Shown: positions 23,326 to 33,006 of the stretch, one piece after another
How the letters are laid out: the number at the start of each line of letters is the position of its first letter
Numbering within the stretch: the first letter of the stretch is position 1
The notes under the pieces: model-generated
Told to the model about the DNA's origin: nothing
What the model saw: only the letters and a program-made list of their open reading frames with translations
The model's database searches: none
Program-made: the position numbers and the translations under genes
Origin: Eubacterium uniforme
Lineage (GTDB): Bacteria > Bacillota > Clostridia > Lachnospirales > Lachnospiraceae
NCBI RefSeq assembly: GCF_900167115.1
Contig: NZ_FUXZ01000007.1
Coordinates: forward strand, 162,959 to 196,055
Reading direction: 5' to 3'
Length of the DNA stretch: 33,097 bases

Positions 23326-25899
23326 ATGGATATTGTAAAGACACTTTTTGGTTCAAGTAGTGCCAAGGAGATAAAGAGGTTAAAGAAACAACTTAATAAG
23401 ATTGAAAGTTTAAGAGATTCTATGATGGCTCTTTCTGATGATGATTTAAAGGCTAAAACAGAAGAGTTTAAAAAGAGATATAAAGATGGAGAAACACTTG
23501 ATCAATTATTACCAGAAGCATTTGCTGTAGTAAGAGAGGCTTCAAGACGTGTATTGGGTACAGAACATTATCATGTACAGCTTATTGGTGGTATTATTCT
23601 TCATCAGGGTCGTATCGCTGAAATGAAAACTGGTGAAGGTAAGACACAGACATGTCTTTTACCAGCTTATCTTAACGCACTTACAGGTGAAGGTGTACAT
23701 GTAGTTACAGTTAATGATTACCTTGCAAAGCGTGATAGTGAGTGGGTAGGTCAGGTTCATAGATTCTTAGGCCTTACATGTGGTTGTGTATTAAACCAGA
23801 TGGACAACGATGAAAGAAGAGAAGCATACAATTGCGATATTACATATATTACAAATAATGAGTTAGGTTTTGATTACCTTAGAGATAACATGGTAATTTA
23901 TAAAGATCAGTTAGTACAGAGAGATCTTAATTATGCCATCGTCGATGAGGTTGACTCAGTTCTTATTGATGAAGCTAGAACACCACTTATTATTTCAGGT
24001 CAGAGTGGTAAGTCAACTAAGCTTTATGAAGCATGTGATATTTTAGCTCGTCAGCTTGAAAAAGGTGAAGCAGAAGAACTTACAAAGATGAACGCTATGA
24101 TGGGTGAAGCTGTTAAGGAAACAGGTGACTTTGTAGTTAATGAAAAAGATAAAGTTGTAAACCTTACTGAAGAAGGTGTTGCTAAGGTTGAAAAATTCTT
24201 CCATATAGACAACCTTGCTGATCCTGAAAACTTAGAAATTCAGCATAACATCATCTTAGCACTTCGTGCTCATAACCTTATGTTTAAGGATCAGGATTAT
24301 GTAGTTAAGGATGATGAAGTACTTATCGTAGATGAATTTACTGGACGTATTATGCCAGGTAGAAGATATTCAGATGGTCTTCATCAGGCTATTGAAGCTA
24401 AGGAACATGTTAAGGTTAAGAGAGAAAGTAAAACTCTTGCAACTATTACATTCCAGAACTTCTTTAACAAGTATAAGAAAAAATGTGGTATGACAGGTAC
24501 AGCTATGACAGAGGAACAGGAATTCCAGAATATCTATGGTATGGACGTTGTTGAAATTCCAACTAACAAGCCTGTTATTAGAATTGATCATGAAGATGCT
24601 GTATTTAAGACAAGAAAAGAAAAACTTCATGCAGTTGTAGATAATATTGAAGAATCATATAAGAAGGGTCAGCCAGTACTTGTAGGTACTATTACAATTG
24701 AAGCTTCTGAAGAAATTAGTGGATTACTTAAGAAAAGAGGAATTCCTCACCACGTTCTTAATGCTAAGTTCCATGAACTTGAAGCTGAAATCGTAGCGCA
24801 GGCAGGTGTACATGGTGCAGTTACAATTGCAACTAATATGGCAGGTCGTGGTACTGATATTAAACTTGATGATGAAGCTAAGGCAGCTGGTGGTCTTAAG
24901 ATCATCGGTACAGAAAGACATGAAAGTAGACGTATTGATAACCAGCTTCGTGGACGTTCAGGACGTCAGGGAGATCCAGGTGAATCAAAATTCTATCTTT
25001 CACTTGAAGATGATATCATGAGACTCTTTGGTTCAGAAAGACTTATGGGAATCTTTAATAGTCTCGGTGTTGCTGAGAATGAAGAACTTCATCACAAGAT
25101 GTTAACTAAGGCCATTGAAAGAGCTCAGAAGAAAATTGAAAATAATAACTTTGGTATCAGAAAGAACTTACTTGAATATGATCAGGTTAATAACGATCAG
25201 AGAGAAATTATCTATGAAGAACGTAGAAAGGTTCTTGATGGTGAAAACATGAGAAGTTCAGTTATTAAGATGATTGATGATACTATTGATAAGAATATTG
25301 ATACAGTAATTTCATCAGACATTAATCCAAATGATTGGGATGTCGGAGAACTTAATCATCTTCTTATTCCAATCTTCCCATTCGATAAGGATGAGATTCT
25401 TAAGATTGAAGAAGATGCATCAAGTGTAGATGAACTTAAGAAAAACGTTAAGGAAGCTGCTCATAAGCTTTATGAAGCTAAGGAAGCAGAGTTCCCAGAA
25501 GATGTTACTCCTGATATTAGAGAACTTGAACGTATTGTAATTCTTAAGACAATTGATAGAAAGTGGATGGATCATATTGATGATATGGATCAGCTCCGTC
25601 AGGGTATTGGTCTTCAGGCTATGGGTCAGAGAGATCCAGTTGTTGAATATAAATTCGCTGGTTTTGACATGTTCAATGATATGATTTCAAGTATTCAGGA
25701 AGATACAGTTAAGGTACTTAACCACGTTAAGATTGAGGAAAGGGTTGAAAGAGAAGAGGTTGCTAAGGTTACAGGAACTAACAAGGATGATTCTGTTGCT
25801 AAGGGACCAAAGAAGAGGGATGAAGCTAAGGTTTATCCTAATGACCCATGTCCATGTGGAAGTGGTAAAAAGTATAAAAACTGTTGCGGAAGAAAGTAG
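23326..25899 (+). CDS. secA: Preprotein translocase ATPase subunit SecA
   Basis: SecA is the motor that drives unfolded preproteins through SecYEG. The 857-residue protein is full length. In order: nucleotide-binding [28 protein letters not shown] (DEAD-like box), the preprotein cross-linking region with [15 protein letters not shown], then NBD2 with [10 protein letters not shown] and [13 protein letters not shown]. The helical scaffold includes [16 protein letters not shown]. The extreme C-terminus has the zinc-binding SEC-C motif [15 protein letters not shown], used for SecB or ribosome contact. AGGAG precedes the ATG. A terminator-like hairpin separates it from prfB, an order (secA-prfB) widely conserved in Firmicutes. 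Confidence 0.98.
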   Translation: MDIVKTLFGSSSAKEIKRLKKQLNKIESLRDSMMALSDDDLKAKTEEFKKRYKDGETLDQLLPEAFAVVREASRRVLGTEHYHVQLIGGIILHQGRIAEMKTGEGKTQTCLLPAYLNALTGEGVHVVTVNDYLAKRDSEWVGQVHRFLGLTCGCVLNQMDNDERREAYNCDITYITNNELGFDYLRDNMVIYKDQLVQRDLNYAIVDEVDSVLIDEARTPLIISGQSGKSTKLYEACDILARQLEKGEAEELTKMNAMMGEAVKETGDFVVNEKDKVVNLTEEGVAKVEKFFHIDNLADPENLEIQHNIILALRAHNLMFKDQDYVVKDDEVLIVDEFTGRIMPGRRYSDGLHQAIEAKEHVKVKRESKTLATITFQNFFNKYKKKCGMTGTAMTEEQEFQNIYGMDVVEIPTNKPVIRIDHEDAVFKTRKEKLHAVVDNIEESYKKGQPVLVGTITIEASEEISGLLKKRGIPHHVLNAKFHELEAEIVAQAGVHGAVTIATNMAGRGTDIKLDDEAKAAGGLKIIGTERHESRRIDNQLRGRSGRQGDPGESKFYLSLEDDIMRLFGSERLMGIFNSLGVAENEELHHKMLTKAIERAQKKIENNNFGIRKNLLEYDQVNNDQREIIYEERRKVLDGENMRSSVIKMIDDTIDKNIDTVISSDINPNDWDVGELNHLLIPIFPFDKDEILKIEEDASSVDELKKNVKEAAHKLYEAKEAEFPEDVTPDIRELERIVILKTIDRKWMDHIDDMDQLRQGIGLQAMGQRDPVVEYKFAGFDMFNDMISSIQEDTVKVLNHVKIEERVEREEVAKVTGTNKDDSVAKGPKKRDEAKVYPNDPCPCGSGKKYKNCCGRK

Positions 25900-25905
25900 A
25901 CTTTT

Positions 25906-25950
25906 AATAAAAGATTATCCTAGTTTTTACATGGATAATCTTTTATTATT
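25906..25950 (+). terminator. Terminator between secA and prfB
   Basis: AATAAAAGATTATCC (25906-25920) is perfectly mirrored at 25933-25947 around a 12-nt loop. The tail is weak in T, so read-through into prfB is plausible. Confidence 0.65.
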
Positions 25951-25985
25951 GGATAATGGTTTAAGTATAAATTGAAAGGTTAGTT

Positions 25986-27107
25986 ATGTTAGAGTTAGAA
26001 CAGATTAGTTATGATTTAGAACAATTGAGAGAGCCTTTAGAAGAAATAGGTAAATCATTGGATTTGGAAAATAAAGAAAAGAGAATTTCTGAATTAGAAA
26101 AAATCATGGAAGCACCTGATTTCTGGGACGATATGAATAAAGCCAAAGAGTACATGAAAGAGGTTAATTCATTAAAAGCATCAAGGGATAAATATAAAGC
26201 ATTGGTTGATTTGTTTGAAGAAGCAGAGACATTAATTGAAATTGCTAATGAAGAAGATGATGCTTCTTTAATTGAAGAAATAGAAGATAAATGCAAAGAG
26301 TTTAGTAATTCTCTTGATAATATGAAGATTGCAGTACTTCTATCAGATGAGTATGATGGTAGCAATGCAATACTTAGACTTAATGCTGGTGCGGGTGGAA
26401 CAGAAGCTTGCGACTGGGTAAGCATGCTTTATAGAATGTATGTAAGATGGGCAGAATCAAAAGGCTTTAAGGTTAAGGTTTTAGATAGCCTTGATGGTGA
26501 TGAAGCTGGTTTCAAGTCTGTTACTATTCAGATAGATGGAGAGAATGCATTTGGTTATTTGAAATCTGAACGAGGAGTTCATAGATTGGTAAGAATATCT
26601 CCTTTTAATGCAGCTGGTAAAAGACAAACTTCATTTGCTTCATTAGATGTCATGCCTGATATTGAAGAAGATATTGATATTGAAATAAATGATGATGATA
26701 TTAGAATTGACACATATAGATCAAGTGGTGCTGGTGGACAGCATATTAATAAAACTTCATCTGCCATTAGAATTACACACTTCCCAACAGGAATAGTAGT
26801 TCAGTGTCAGAATGAAAGATCTCAGGTTCAGAATAAGGATAAAGCCATGAAGATGCTTAAGGCTAAACTTCTTTTAGTTAAAAAGGAAGAAGAGGAAGCT
26901 AAAAGAGCAGGAATCAGAGGTGAAGTAAAAGAAATAGGCTGGGGTAGTCAGATTAGATCATATGTAATGCAACCATATACTTTGGTTAAAGATCATAGAA
27001 CTAATGAAGAGGTTGGTAATGCTCAGTCAGTTCTTGATGGTAATCTTGATCCTTTTATTAGTGCATATCTTAGATGGAATAGCATTAATAAGAGTGGATT
27101 AGAGTAA
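25986..27107 (+). CDS. prfB: Peptide chain release factor 2, without programmed frameshift
   Basis: RF2 reads UGA and UAA stop codons and triggers peptide release. The 373-residue frame is colinear with E. coli RF2: the SPF stop-recognition motif is at 205-207 and the GGQ hydrolysis motif at 250-252, exactly the E. coli numbers. Many prfB genes carry an in-frame UGA at codon 26 with a +1 slip on CUU; here codons 25-26 are TTG GAT (Leu-Asp), so the frame is uninterrupted and no autoregulatory frameshift exists. Other motifs seen are GAGGTEACDW and WGSQIRSYV. The ribosome site before the ATG is modest (GAAAGGTTAGTT). Confidence 0.97.
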   Translation: MLELEQISYDLEQLREPLEEIGKSLDLENKEKRISELEKIMEAPDFWDDMNKAKEYMKEVNSLKASRDKYKALVDLFEEAETLIEIANEEDDASLIEEIEDKCKEFSNSLDNMKIAVLLSDEYDGSNAILRLNAGAGGTEACDWVSMLYRMYVRWAESKGFKVKVLDSLDGDEAGFKSVTIQIDGENAFGYLKSERGVHRLVRISPFNAAGKRQTSFASLDVMPDIEEDIDIEINDDDIRIDTYRSSGAGGQHINKTSSAIRITHFPTGIVVQCQNERSQVQNKDKAMKMLKAKLLLVKKEEEEAKRAGIRGEVKEIGWGSQIRSYVMQPYTLVKDHRTNEEVGNAQSVLDGNLDPFISAYLRWNSINKSGLE

Positions 27108-27124
27108 TGGTTAAAATAAAATAG

Positions 27125-27153
27125 TTGCAATGATTTTCTAACTATGGTAAAAT
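27125..27153 (+). promoter_or_regulatory. Promoter for hom-lysC
   Basis: TTGCAA (27125-27130) and TAAAAT (27148-27153) are 17 bp apart, with an extended TGG before the -10. The leader is about 80 nt; no threonine attenuator or lysine riboswitch is recognisable. Confidence 0.6.
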
Positions 27154-27242
27154 TTTGTGCGAATATATAAATCTATAAATGGTTGTTTAAGAGATTTATA
27201 TATAGAGGATATTAATTTATTTTATAATTAAAGGAGCAGAAG

Positions 27243-28448
27243 ATGATAAACGTAGCAGTACTTGGATATGGTACAGTAGGTAGTGGCGTTGTTGAAGTTA
27301 TTAATACTAACAACGAACTTATTAACAAAAGAGTAGGCGATACAGTTAAAATTAAATATGTATTAGACCTAAGAGACTTTCCTGGGGATGTAGTTGAAAA
27401 CATTTTGGTTAAAGATTACGATGTAATTGTAAATGATCCAGAAGTTTCAATTATTGCTGAAGCTATGGGCGGAATTGACTTCCCATATGAATGTGCTAAG
27501 AAGGCAATTGCTGCAGGGAAAAGTTATTGTACATCTAATAAGGAACTTGTTGCAAAACATGGTCCAGAGCTTATTAAACTTGCTAAAGAAAATAATGTAA
27601 ACTTCTTATTTGAAGCAAGTGTAGGCGGTGGTATTCCTGTTATTAGACCAATTAACGAATCACTTACACCTGATGATATTGTTGAAGTTGTAGGTATTCT
27701 TAATGGTACAACTAACTACATTTTATCCAAGATGGCTAAGGAAGGATCAGATTTCGATACAGTGCTTAAGAGAGCACAAGATTTAGGATATGCAGAAAGA
27801 AATCCTGAAGCAGACGTTGAAGGATATGATGCATGTAGAAAGATTGCAATTTTATCTTCACTTGCAACAGGCAAGTATGTTAATTTTGAAGATATTAAAA
27901 CAGAAGGTATCACAAAAATTACAGATGTTGACTTTAAATATGCTAACTTACTTGGATTATCAGTTAAGTTATTTGGTAGATTTAAGAAGGTTGACGGTAA
28001 GTACTTTGCAATGGTATCACCTGTTATGATAGATAAGACACATCCTTTATATAGTGTTGAAGATGTAAAGAATGGTATCTTGGTTAGAGGTAACATGGTT
28101 GGTGATGTTATGTTCTATGGTAGTGGAGCTGGTAAGCTTCCTACAGCTAGTGCAGTTGTTTCTGATATTGTTGAAGCTGCAAGAGCAATTGGTAGAAACA
28201 TCAATATCATTATGAGTGATGAGAAATTAGAACTTAGTGATATTTCGGAATTTGAAAGTAGATTCTTTGTAAGAGTTAAGAATGCTGATAAGGATGCTAT
28301 TGAATCAGTATTTGGTGATGTAGAAATTATTAATCTTGGTGAGATTGATGATGAGGTAGGTTTCATTACAAGATCAATGACTGAAAAGGCATTTGCTGAA
28401 GCTGAGAGCAAATTTGATAATGTCATTACAAGAATTAGAATAATGTAA
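27243..28448 (+). CDS. hom: Homoserine dehydrogenase
   Basis: Hom reduces aspartate semialdehyde to homoserine, leading to threonine and methionine. The 401-residue protein has the Rossmann motif GYGTVGSG at 8-15, EAMGGIDFP and CTSNKELVAKHG. The catalytic core includes FEASVGGGIPVIRP, GILNGTTNYILS and YAERNPEADVEGYDACRK. A C-terminal ACT-like region (about 345-400) is short and lacks the usual DxPGVL start, having VKNADKDAIESVFGD instead, so threonine feedback may be altered. AAGGAG precedes the ATG. lysC follows 85 bp downstream, and the pair probably forms an operon for the aspartate family. Confidence 0.96.
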   Translation: MINVAVLGYGTVGSGVVEVINTNNELINKRVGDTVKIKYVLDLRDFPGDVVENILVKDYDVIVNDPEVSIIAEAMGGIDFPYECAKKAIAAGKSYCTSNKELVAKHGPELIKLAKENNVNFLFEASVGGGIPVIRPINESLTPDDIVEVVGILNGTTNYILSKMAKEGSDFDTVLKRAQDLGYAERNPEADVEGYDACRKIAILSSLATGKYVNFEDIKTEGITKITDVDFKYANLLGLSVKLFGRFKKVDGKYFAMVSPVMIDKTHPLYSVEDVKNGILVRGNMVGDVMFYGSGAGKLPTASAVVSDIVEAARAIGRNINIIMSDEKLELSDISEFESRFFVRVKNADKDAIESVFGDVEIINLGEIDDEVGFITRSMTEKAFAEAESKFDNVITRIRIM

Positions 28449-28486
28449 ATCTTGTTATTTATAGAAATAGAAATTACGTTTAAGGT

Positions 28487-28520
28487 AGATGGGGCACACG
28501 AAGTTGGAAAAAGCCCTGTG
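28487..28520 (+). promoter_or_regulatory. lysC leader segment related to 33007-33038
   Basis: GGGGCACACGAAGTTGGAA and what follows match GGGGCCCACGAAGTGGGAA at the window end with few changes, both continuing to CCTGT. Here GGGC/GCCC and CACA/TGTG could interlock as a small pseudoknot ending at the lysC ribosome site (inference). It sits between hom and lysC. Confidence 0.4.
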
Positions 28521-28533
28521 GAAGGAATATAAA

Positions 28534-29865
28534 ATGAAGAATGTTAAGGTTGTAAAATTTGGTGGTAGCTCACTTGCTGATGCAAATCAGTTTAAGAAAG
28601 TTGCTGATATTATAAAGGCAGATCCTGCGAGAAGATTCGTTGTAGCATCAGCTCCAGGTAAAAGATATGTTGAAGATGTTAAAGTAACAGATATGTTATA
28701 TGCTTGCTATAAGGCAGCAGCATCAGGACAGGATTTTGAGTCATTATTTGCTGATATTAAGAAGAGATTTGAAGATATTATTAAGGATCTTAATCTTGAT
28801 TTCTCTCTTGATGAAGATTTTGATATTATTAGAAGTTCATTTAAGCACATGGCTGGTCGTGATTATGCAGCAAGCCGTGGTGAATTCTTAAATAGTAAGA
28901 TTCTTGCTAAGTATTTAGGTTATGAATTCATCGACCCAGCTGGAGATATCTTCTTTGATGAAGAAGGTAAGTTTGACTGGGAACATACGAAGGAGGTTTT
29001 AGGACCAAAGCTTGCATCAATTGAAAATGCAGTTATTCCTGGTTTCTATGGTTCAATGCCTAACGATACAATTAAGACTTTCTCAAGAGGTGGTTCTGAC
29101 GTAACGGGTTCAATTGTTGCTCGTGCGGCAGGTGCTGATGTATACGAAAACTGGACAGATGTATCAGGATGTCTTGTTTGTGATCCAAGAATTGTTAATA
29201 ATCCAGAAACAATTTCAGTTATTACATATAGAGAACTTAGAGAACTTGCATACATGGGTGCTACAGTTCTTCATGAAGATGCTATCTTCCCAGTTAGAGC
29301 TGCAGGTATTCCAATTAATATTAGAAATACAAATGAACCAGATAATCCAGGTACAATGATCGTATCTGAATCAGCTGAGGTTAGTCCATTTACAATTACA
29401 GGTATTGCTGGTAAGAAGGGTCTTTCAGCAATTAATATTGAAAAGGACAAGATGAACTCAACTATCGGATTTGGTAGAAATGTTCTTCGTGCACTTGAAA
29501 AGAATGACATCAGTTTTGAGCATATGCCATCAGGTGTTGATACAATGTCAGTAGTTATCGCAAGTGAAGCACTTCGTGGTAAGGAAAGATATGTTCTTGA
29601 TGAAATTAACTTCAGAGTTCATCCAGATCATATGGATATTGAAAACAATCTTGCACTTATTGCAGTTGTAGGCCGTGGCATGAAGAGTGTTCGTGGTACA
29701 GCTTGTGCATTATTTGAAGCTCTTGCAAAAGCCAGAGTTAACGTTAAGATGATTGACCAGGGTTCAAGTGAATTAAATATCATAATTGGTGTAGAAGAAG
29801 AGGATTTCGAAGTTGCAATTCAGGCAATTTACGATAGATTCGTAACAAGCAAAAAAAATAAATAA
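28534..29865 (+). CDS. lysC: Aspartate kinase
   Basis: LysC phosphorylates aspartate, the entry step to lysine, threonine and methionine. The 443-residue protein opens MKNVKVVKFGGSS, the KFGGSS ATP-binding motif at 8-13. It carries FSRGGSDVTGS and ENWTDVSGCLVCDPR of the kinase domain. Two ACT domains follow, beginning ITGIAGKKGLSAINIEKD and ALIAVVGRGMKSVRGTA, the usual allosteric pair for lysine and/or threonine. The ATG at 28534 has GAAGGAA six nt upstream. An in-frame ATG at 28489 would add 15 residues that resemble no part of the family and would cover the leader repeat, so I reject it. A strong terminator follows. Confidence 0.96.
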   Translation: MKNVKVVKFGGSSLADANQFKKVADIIKADPARRFVVASAPGKRYVEDVKVTDMLYACYKAAASGQDFESLFADIKKRFEDIIKDLNLDFSLDEDFDIIRSSFKHMAGRDYAASRGEFLNSKILAKYLGYEFIDPAGDIFFDEEGKFDWEHTKEVLGPKLASIENAVIPGFYGSMPNDTIKTFSRGGSDVTGSIVARAAGADVYENWTDVSGCLVCDPRIVNNPETISVITYRELRELAYMGATVLHEDAIFPVRAAGIPINIRNTNEPDNPGTMIVSESAEVSPFTITGIAGKKGLSAINIEKDKMNSTIGFGRNVLRALEKNDISFEHMPSGVDTMSVVIASEALRGKERYVLDEINFRVHPDHMDIENNLALIAVVGRGMKSVRGTACALFEALAKARVNVKMIDQGSSELNIIIGVEEEDFEVAIQAIYDRFVTSKKNK

Positions 29866-29880
29866 TTTATATCATATTTC

Positions 29881-29915
29881 AAAAAACATCACAGTTTAGG
29901 CTGTGATGTTTTTTT
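29881..29915 (+). terminator. Terminator after lysC
   Basis: AACATCACAG (29885-29894) / CTGTGATGTT (29901-29910) with an A run before and a T run after. Confidence 0.93.
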
Positions 29916-30166
29916 GAATTTGCCCCCCTGGTCAGTTCCATAAAAATATACGGTCAGGTATTTACATATATACTCCGGAGCAGTTGATTGTTTTCTATTC
30001 GATTCACGCGCCTATTAACCGGCAGTCGCACTTTGTACTTCGTAAAAGCTGACTTTGTGCCGGTAGCTAGCGTGAATCTCATAACGAAAAAATCAAATGA
30101 CTCCATCGCATATAATGTAAATTCCTTGACCGTATATTTTTATGCGATTTTGCAAGGGGCAAATTC
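29916..30166 (-). ncRNA. Long palindromic structured element, family 2
   Basis: A 251-bp non-coding element folds end to end. Arms GAATTTGCCCC (29916-29926) and GGGGCAAATTC (30156-30166) close it. A perfect 16-bp stem pairs 29941-29956 with 30127-30142. A longer imperfect stem runs through ATTTACAT and GATTCACGC to an apex with ACCGGCA / TGCCGGT. The tip on minus reads TAC-GAA-GTA, the apex type seen in family 1 hairpins; this is my only reason for suggesting the minus strand. It shares no long sequence with family 1. It fills most of the 441-bp gap between lysC and tex, starting right after the lysC terminator. An open frame across it (29988-30209) looks accidental. Confidence 0.65.
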
Positions 30167-30216
30167 ATATATAAAAACAAGCCTAAACAGTGATTTAAGT
30201 TTTTTATGAAATATGA

Positions 30217-30222
30217 TATAAT
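30217..30222 (+). promoter_or_regulatory. tex promoter -10 box
   Basis: TATAAT at 30217-30222 is preceded by TGA (extended -10); the -35 region (TTTAAG) is weak. The leader has GACTGTC / GACAGTC (30230-30236/30270-30276), which could form a loose stem. Confidence 0.5.
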
Positions 30223-30306
30223 TATGAAGGACTGTCGAAACATATTTGCTAGAGAAAAAAGATGTATTAGACAGTCTGGAAAAATGTAAATTAAGCGAGG
30301 AATATT

Positions 30307-32451
30307 ATGACTATTAATGAACAGATAGCTGCTGATCTTGGTATTAAGCTTAGTCAGGTTGAAGCTACAGTAAAACTTATTGATGAGGGAAATACAATAC
30401 CTTTTATTGCAAGATATAGAAAGGAAGTTACAGGCTCTCTTGACGATGAAATTTTAAGAAAGTTTGATGAGAGACTTAAGTATTTAAGAAACCTTGAAGA
30501 AAAGAAAGAACAGGTATTAAAATCAATTGAAGAGCAAGGTAAGTTAACAGAAGAATTAAAAGCTGAAATTTTTGCTGCGCAGACACTTGTATTAGTTGAT
30601 GATTTATATAGACCATATAGACCTAAGAGAAGAACAAGAGCAACAATAGCTAAGGAAAAAGGTTTAGAACCATTAGCTTTATATATTAGACTTCAGAAAG
30701 CGGATAAGGAATTAGAAGAAGAAGCTAAGAAATATATTGATGAAGAAAAAGAAGTTTCGTCTGAAAAAGATGCTATTGCTGGCGCAATGGATATTATTGC
30801 TGAACAGATTTCTGATGAAGCGGATTATAGAACATGGATTAGAAATAAGACATTTAAGAATGGTTTAATTAAGAGTGAAGCGAAGGATAAAGAAGCAGAA
30901 TCAGTATATGAAATGTATTATGACTTTGAAGAGAAGATTTCAAAGTTAGCAGGATATAGCATACTAGCACTTAATAGAGGTGAGAAAGAAAAAGTATTAA
31001 CTGTAAAGATTGTTTCACCAGAAGAAGATATTTTAAAGTATCTTGAAAAACAGATTATAGCATCTGATAATCCTTATACTACACCAGTTCTTAAAGATAC
31101 TATTTTAGATGCTTATGAAAGATTAATAGAACCAGCAATTGAAAGAGAAATCAGAAATGATTTAACAGAGAAGGCAGAAGATGGTGCCATAGATGTATTT
31201 GGTAAGAATTTAAAACAGTTATTAATGCAGGCTCCACTTGCTGGCAAAACAGTTCTTGGATGGGATCCTGCTTTTAGAACAGGTTGTAAATTAGCAGTTG
31301 TAGATAGTACAGGTAAGGTACTTGCAACTGATGTTATATTCCCAACTGCACCACAGAATAAGGTTGAGGAAAGTAAGAAGACAGTTAGAGCACTTATTAA
31401 GAAGTATGGCATTGATGTTATCTCAGTTGGTAATGGTACAGCAAGCCGTGAGTCAGAACTTATTATTGCTGACATGATTAAGGAAATGGGTGGCGGAGTT
31501 TCATATGTTATCGTTAATGAAGCAGGTGCTTCAGTATATTCAGCATCAGCTCTTGCAACTAAGGAATTCCCTAAACTTAATGTTGGAGAGAGAAGTGCAA
31601 CTTCAATTGCTAGAAGACTTCAAGATCCACTTGCAGAACTTGTTAAGATTGATCCTAAGGCAATTGGTGTTGGTCAGTATCAGCATGACATGAATCAGGG
31701 CAAGTTATCAGATGCCCTAGATGGTGTTGTAGAAGATTGTGTTAATAAAGTTGGAGTTGATTTAAATACTGCATCAGGAAGTTTGTTAGAGCATATTGCA
31801 GGTATTAGTAAAGCTGTTGCAGGTAACATCGTAGAGTATAGAGAAGCAAATGGAAAGTTTAAAAATAGAAAAGAACTTTTAAAAGTTCCTAAGTTAGGAC
31901 CTAAAGCTTTCGAACAGTGCGCAGGTTTCATTAGAGTTAATGATGGTGATAATCCACTTGATTCAACAGGTGTACATCCAGAAAGTTATGATAGTACTTA
32001 TAAGCTACTAACTATGTTAAATGTAAATTTAGATGATGTTAAAGGTGGTCTTATGGGTGTATCACTCATGGCCAAGGATACAAAGAAGATTTCAAAAGAA
32101 TTAGAAATTGGTGAAGAAACATTAAAGGATATCATTAAGGAATTAGAAAAGCCAGGAAGAGACCCTAGAGAGGATGCACCTGCACCAATTCTTAGAAGTG
32201 ATGTTCTTGAGATGGAAGATCTTAAAGAAGGTATGGTACTTAAAGGTACAGTAAGAAATGTTATTGATTTCGGAGCATTTGTTGATATAGGTGTACATCA
32301 GGATGGTCTTGTACATATTTCAGAAATGTCAGATAAGTACATTAAGCATCCACTTGAAGTCGTAAGTGTTGGCGATATCGTTGATGTTATGGTTATGAGT
32401 GTTGATCTTAAGAAGAAAAGAATTCAGTTAACAATGAAAGGGGTAAAGTAG
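30307..32451 (+). CDS. tex: Tex family RNA-binding transcription accessory protein
   Basis: Tex (Spt6-related) binds nucleic acid and affects transcription; it is near-universal and non-enzymatic as far as known. The 714-residue protein has the Tex N-terminal helical region at about 1-190, including NTIPFIARYRKEVTGSLDD and VDDLYRPYRPKRRTRA. A YqgF/RNase-H-like domain follows from about 314 (VLGWDPAFRTGCKLAVVD). Tandem helix-hairpin-helix motifs lie at about 490-560 (NTASGSLLEHIAGIS and KVPKLGPKAFEQCAGF), and a C-terminal S1 domain at 642-714 (GTVRNVIDFGAFVDIGVHQD). AGCGAGGAA precedes the ATG. The DJ-1 gene begins two bases after its stop codon. Confidence 0.97.
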   Translation: MTINEQIAADLGIKLSQVEATVKLIDEGNTIPFIARYRKEVTGSLDDEILRKFDERLKYLRNLEEKKEQVLKSIEEQGKLTEELKAEIFAAQTLVLVDDLYRPYRPKRRTRATIAKEKGLEPLALYIRLQKADKELEEEAKKYIDEEKEVSSEKDAIAGAMDIIAEQISDEADYRTWIRNKTFKNGLIKSEAKDKEAESVYEMYYDFEEKISKLAGYSILALNRGEKEKVLTVKIVSPEEDILKYLEKQIIASDNPYTTPVLKDTILDAYERLIEPAIEREIRNDLTEKAEDGAIDVFGKNLKQLLMQAPLAGKTVLGWDPAFRTGCKLAVVDSTGKVLATDVIFPTAPQNKVEESKKTVRALIKKYGIDVISVGNGTASRESELIIADMIKEMGGGVSYVIVNEAGASVYSASALATKEFPKLNVGERSATSIARRLQDPLAELVKIDPKAIGVGQYQHDMNQGKLSDALDGVVEDCVNKVGVDLNTASGSLLEHIAGISKAVAGNIVEYREANGKFKNRKELLKVPKLGPKAFEQCAGFIRVNDGDNPLDSTGVHPESYDSTYKLLTMLNVNLDDVKGGLMGVSLMAKDTKKISKELEIGEETLKDIIKELEKPGRDPREDAPAPILRSDVLEMEDLKEGMVLKGTVRNVIDFGAFVDIGVHQDGLVHISEMSDKYIKHPLEVVSVGDIVDVMVMSVDLKKKRIQLTMKGVK

Positions 32452-32452
32452 T

Positions 32453-33001
32453 ATGGCAAAGGTATTGGCATTTTTAGCAGATGGTTTAGAAGATGTTGAA
32501 GCATTAGCTGTTATTGATTTACTTAGAAGAGCAAGGGTAGAAACAACAACAGTTTCAATAAAGGATGATAATTTAGTTACAACATCACATGGAGTTATGC
32601 TTCATGCAGATAAGAAGTTTGATGAAATAAACTTTGATGAATACGATGTTTTATTCTTGCCAGGTGGTGGAGTAGGAACAGAGAATTTATTTAACTGTGA
32701 AAAGTTAAAAGAAAAGATTCTTGAATTTGATAAGGCAGGGAAAACACTTGCAGCAATTTGTGCAGCTCCAAGTGTATTTGGTCGTATGGGACTTCTTAAA
32801 GGAAAGAAGGCTACATGTTATCCAGGATTTGAAGAACAGTTACTGGGTGCAACACCAACAGGCGAAAGAGTTGTTACAGATGGTAATTATATTACATCAA
32901 AAGGTATGGGTACAGCTATTGATTTAGGTCTTGAACTTATTAAGGTTTTAGTAAGCGAAGAAAAGTCAGAAGAAATTGCTAAGCAGGTGCAATACAAATA
33001 G
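32453..33001 (+). CDS. DJ-1/PfpI family protein (YajL-like)
   Basis: The 182-residue protein is a DJ-1/ThiJ/PfpI superfamily member of the YajL/DJ-1 branch, a group linked to oxidative-stress protection. It has the conserved Glu in LADGLEDVEA (near 16) and LFLPGGG. The nucleophile elbow AAICAAPSVFG places the reactive Cys at 103, and KATCYPGFE and ITSKGMGTAIDLGL follow as in YajL. Only one base separates its ATG from the tex stop codon, and its ribosome site AAGGGG lies inside the tex 3' end, so translation is probably coupled. Its chemical activity cannot be inferred from sequence. Confidence 0.92.
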   Translation: MAKVLAFLADGLEDVEALAVIDLLRRARVETTTVSIKDDNLVTTSHGVMLHADKKFDEINFDEYDVLFLPGGGVGTENLFNCEKLKEKILEFDKAGKTLAAICAAPSVFGRMGLLKGKKATCYPGFEEQLLGATPTGERVVTDGNYITSKGMGTAIDLGLELIKVLVSEEKSEEIAKQVQYK

Positions 33002-33006
33002 CAAAT

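Noticed and set aside
28449-28533. Lysine riboswitch before lysC
   Set aside because: The 85-nt gap is too short for a lysine riboswitch, and none is seen upstream of hom.
29988-30209. A 73-codon open frame in the lysC-tex gap
   Set aside because: It lies across the palindromic element, has no convincing ribosome site and no recognisable protein features; the frame looks like a by-product of the structure.
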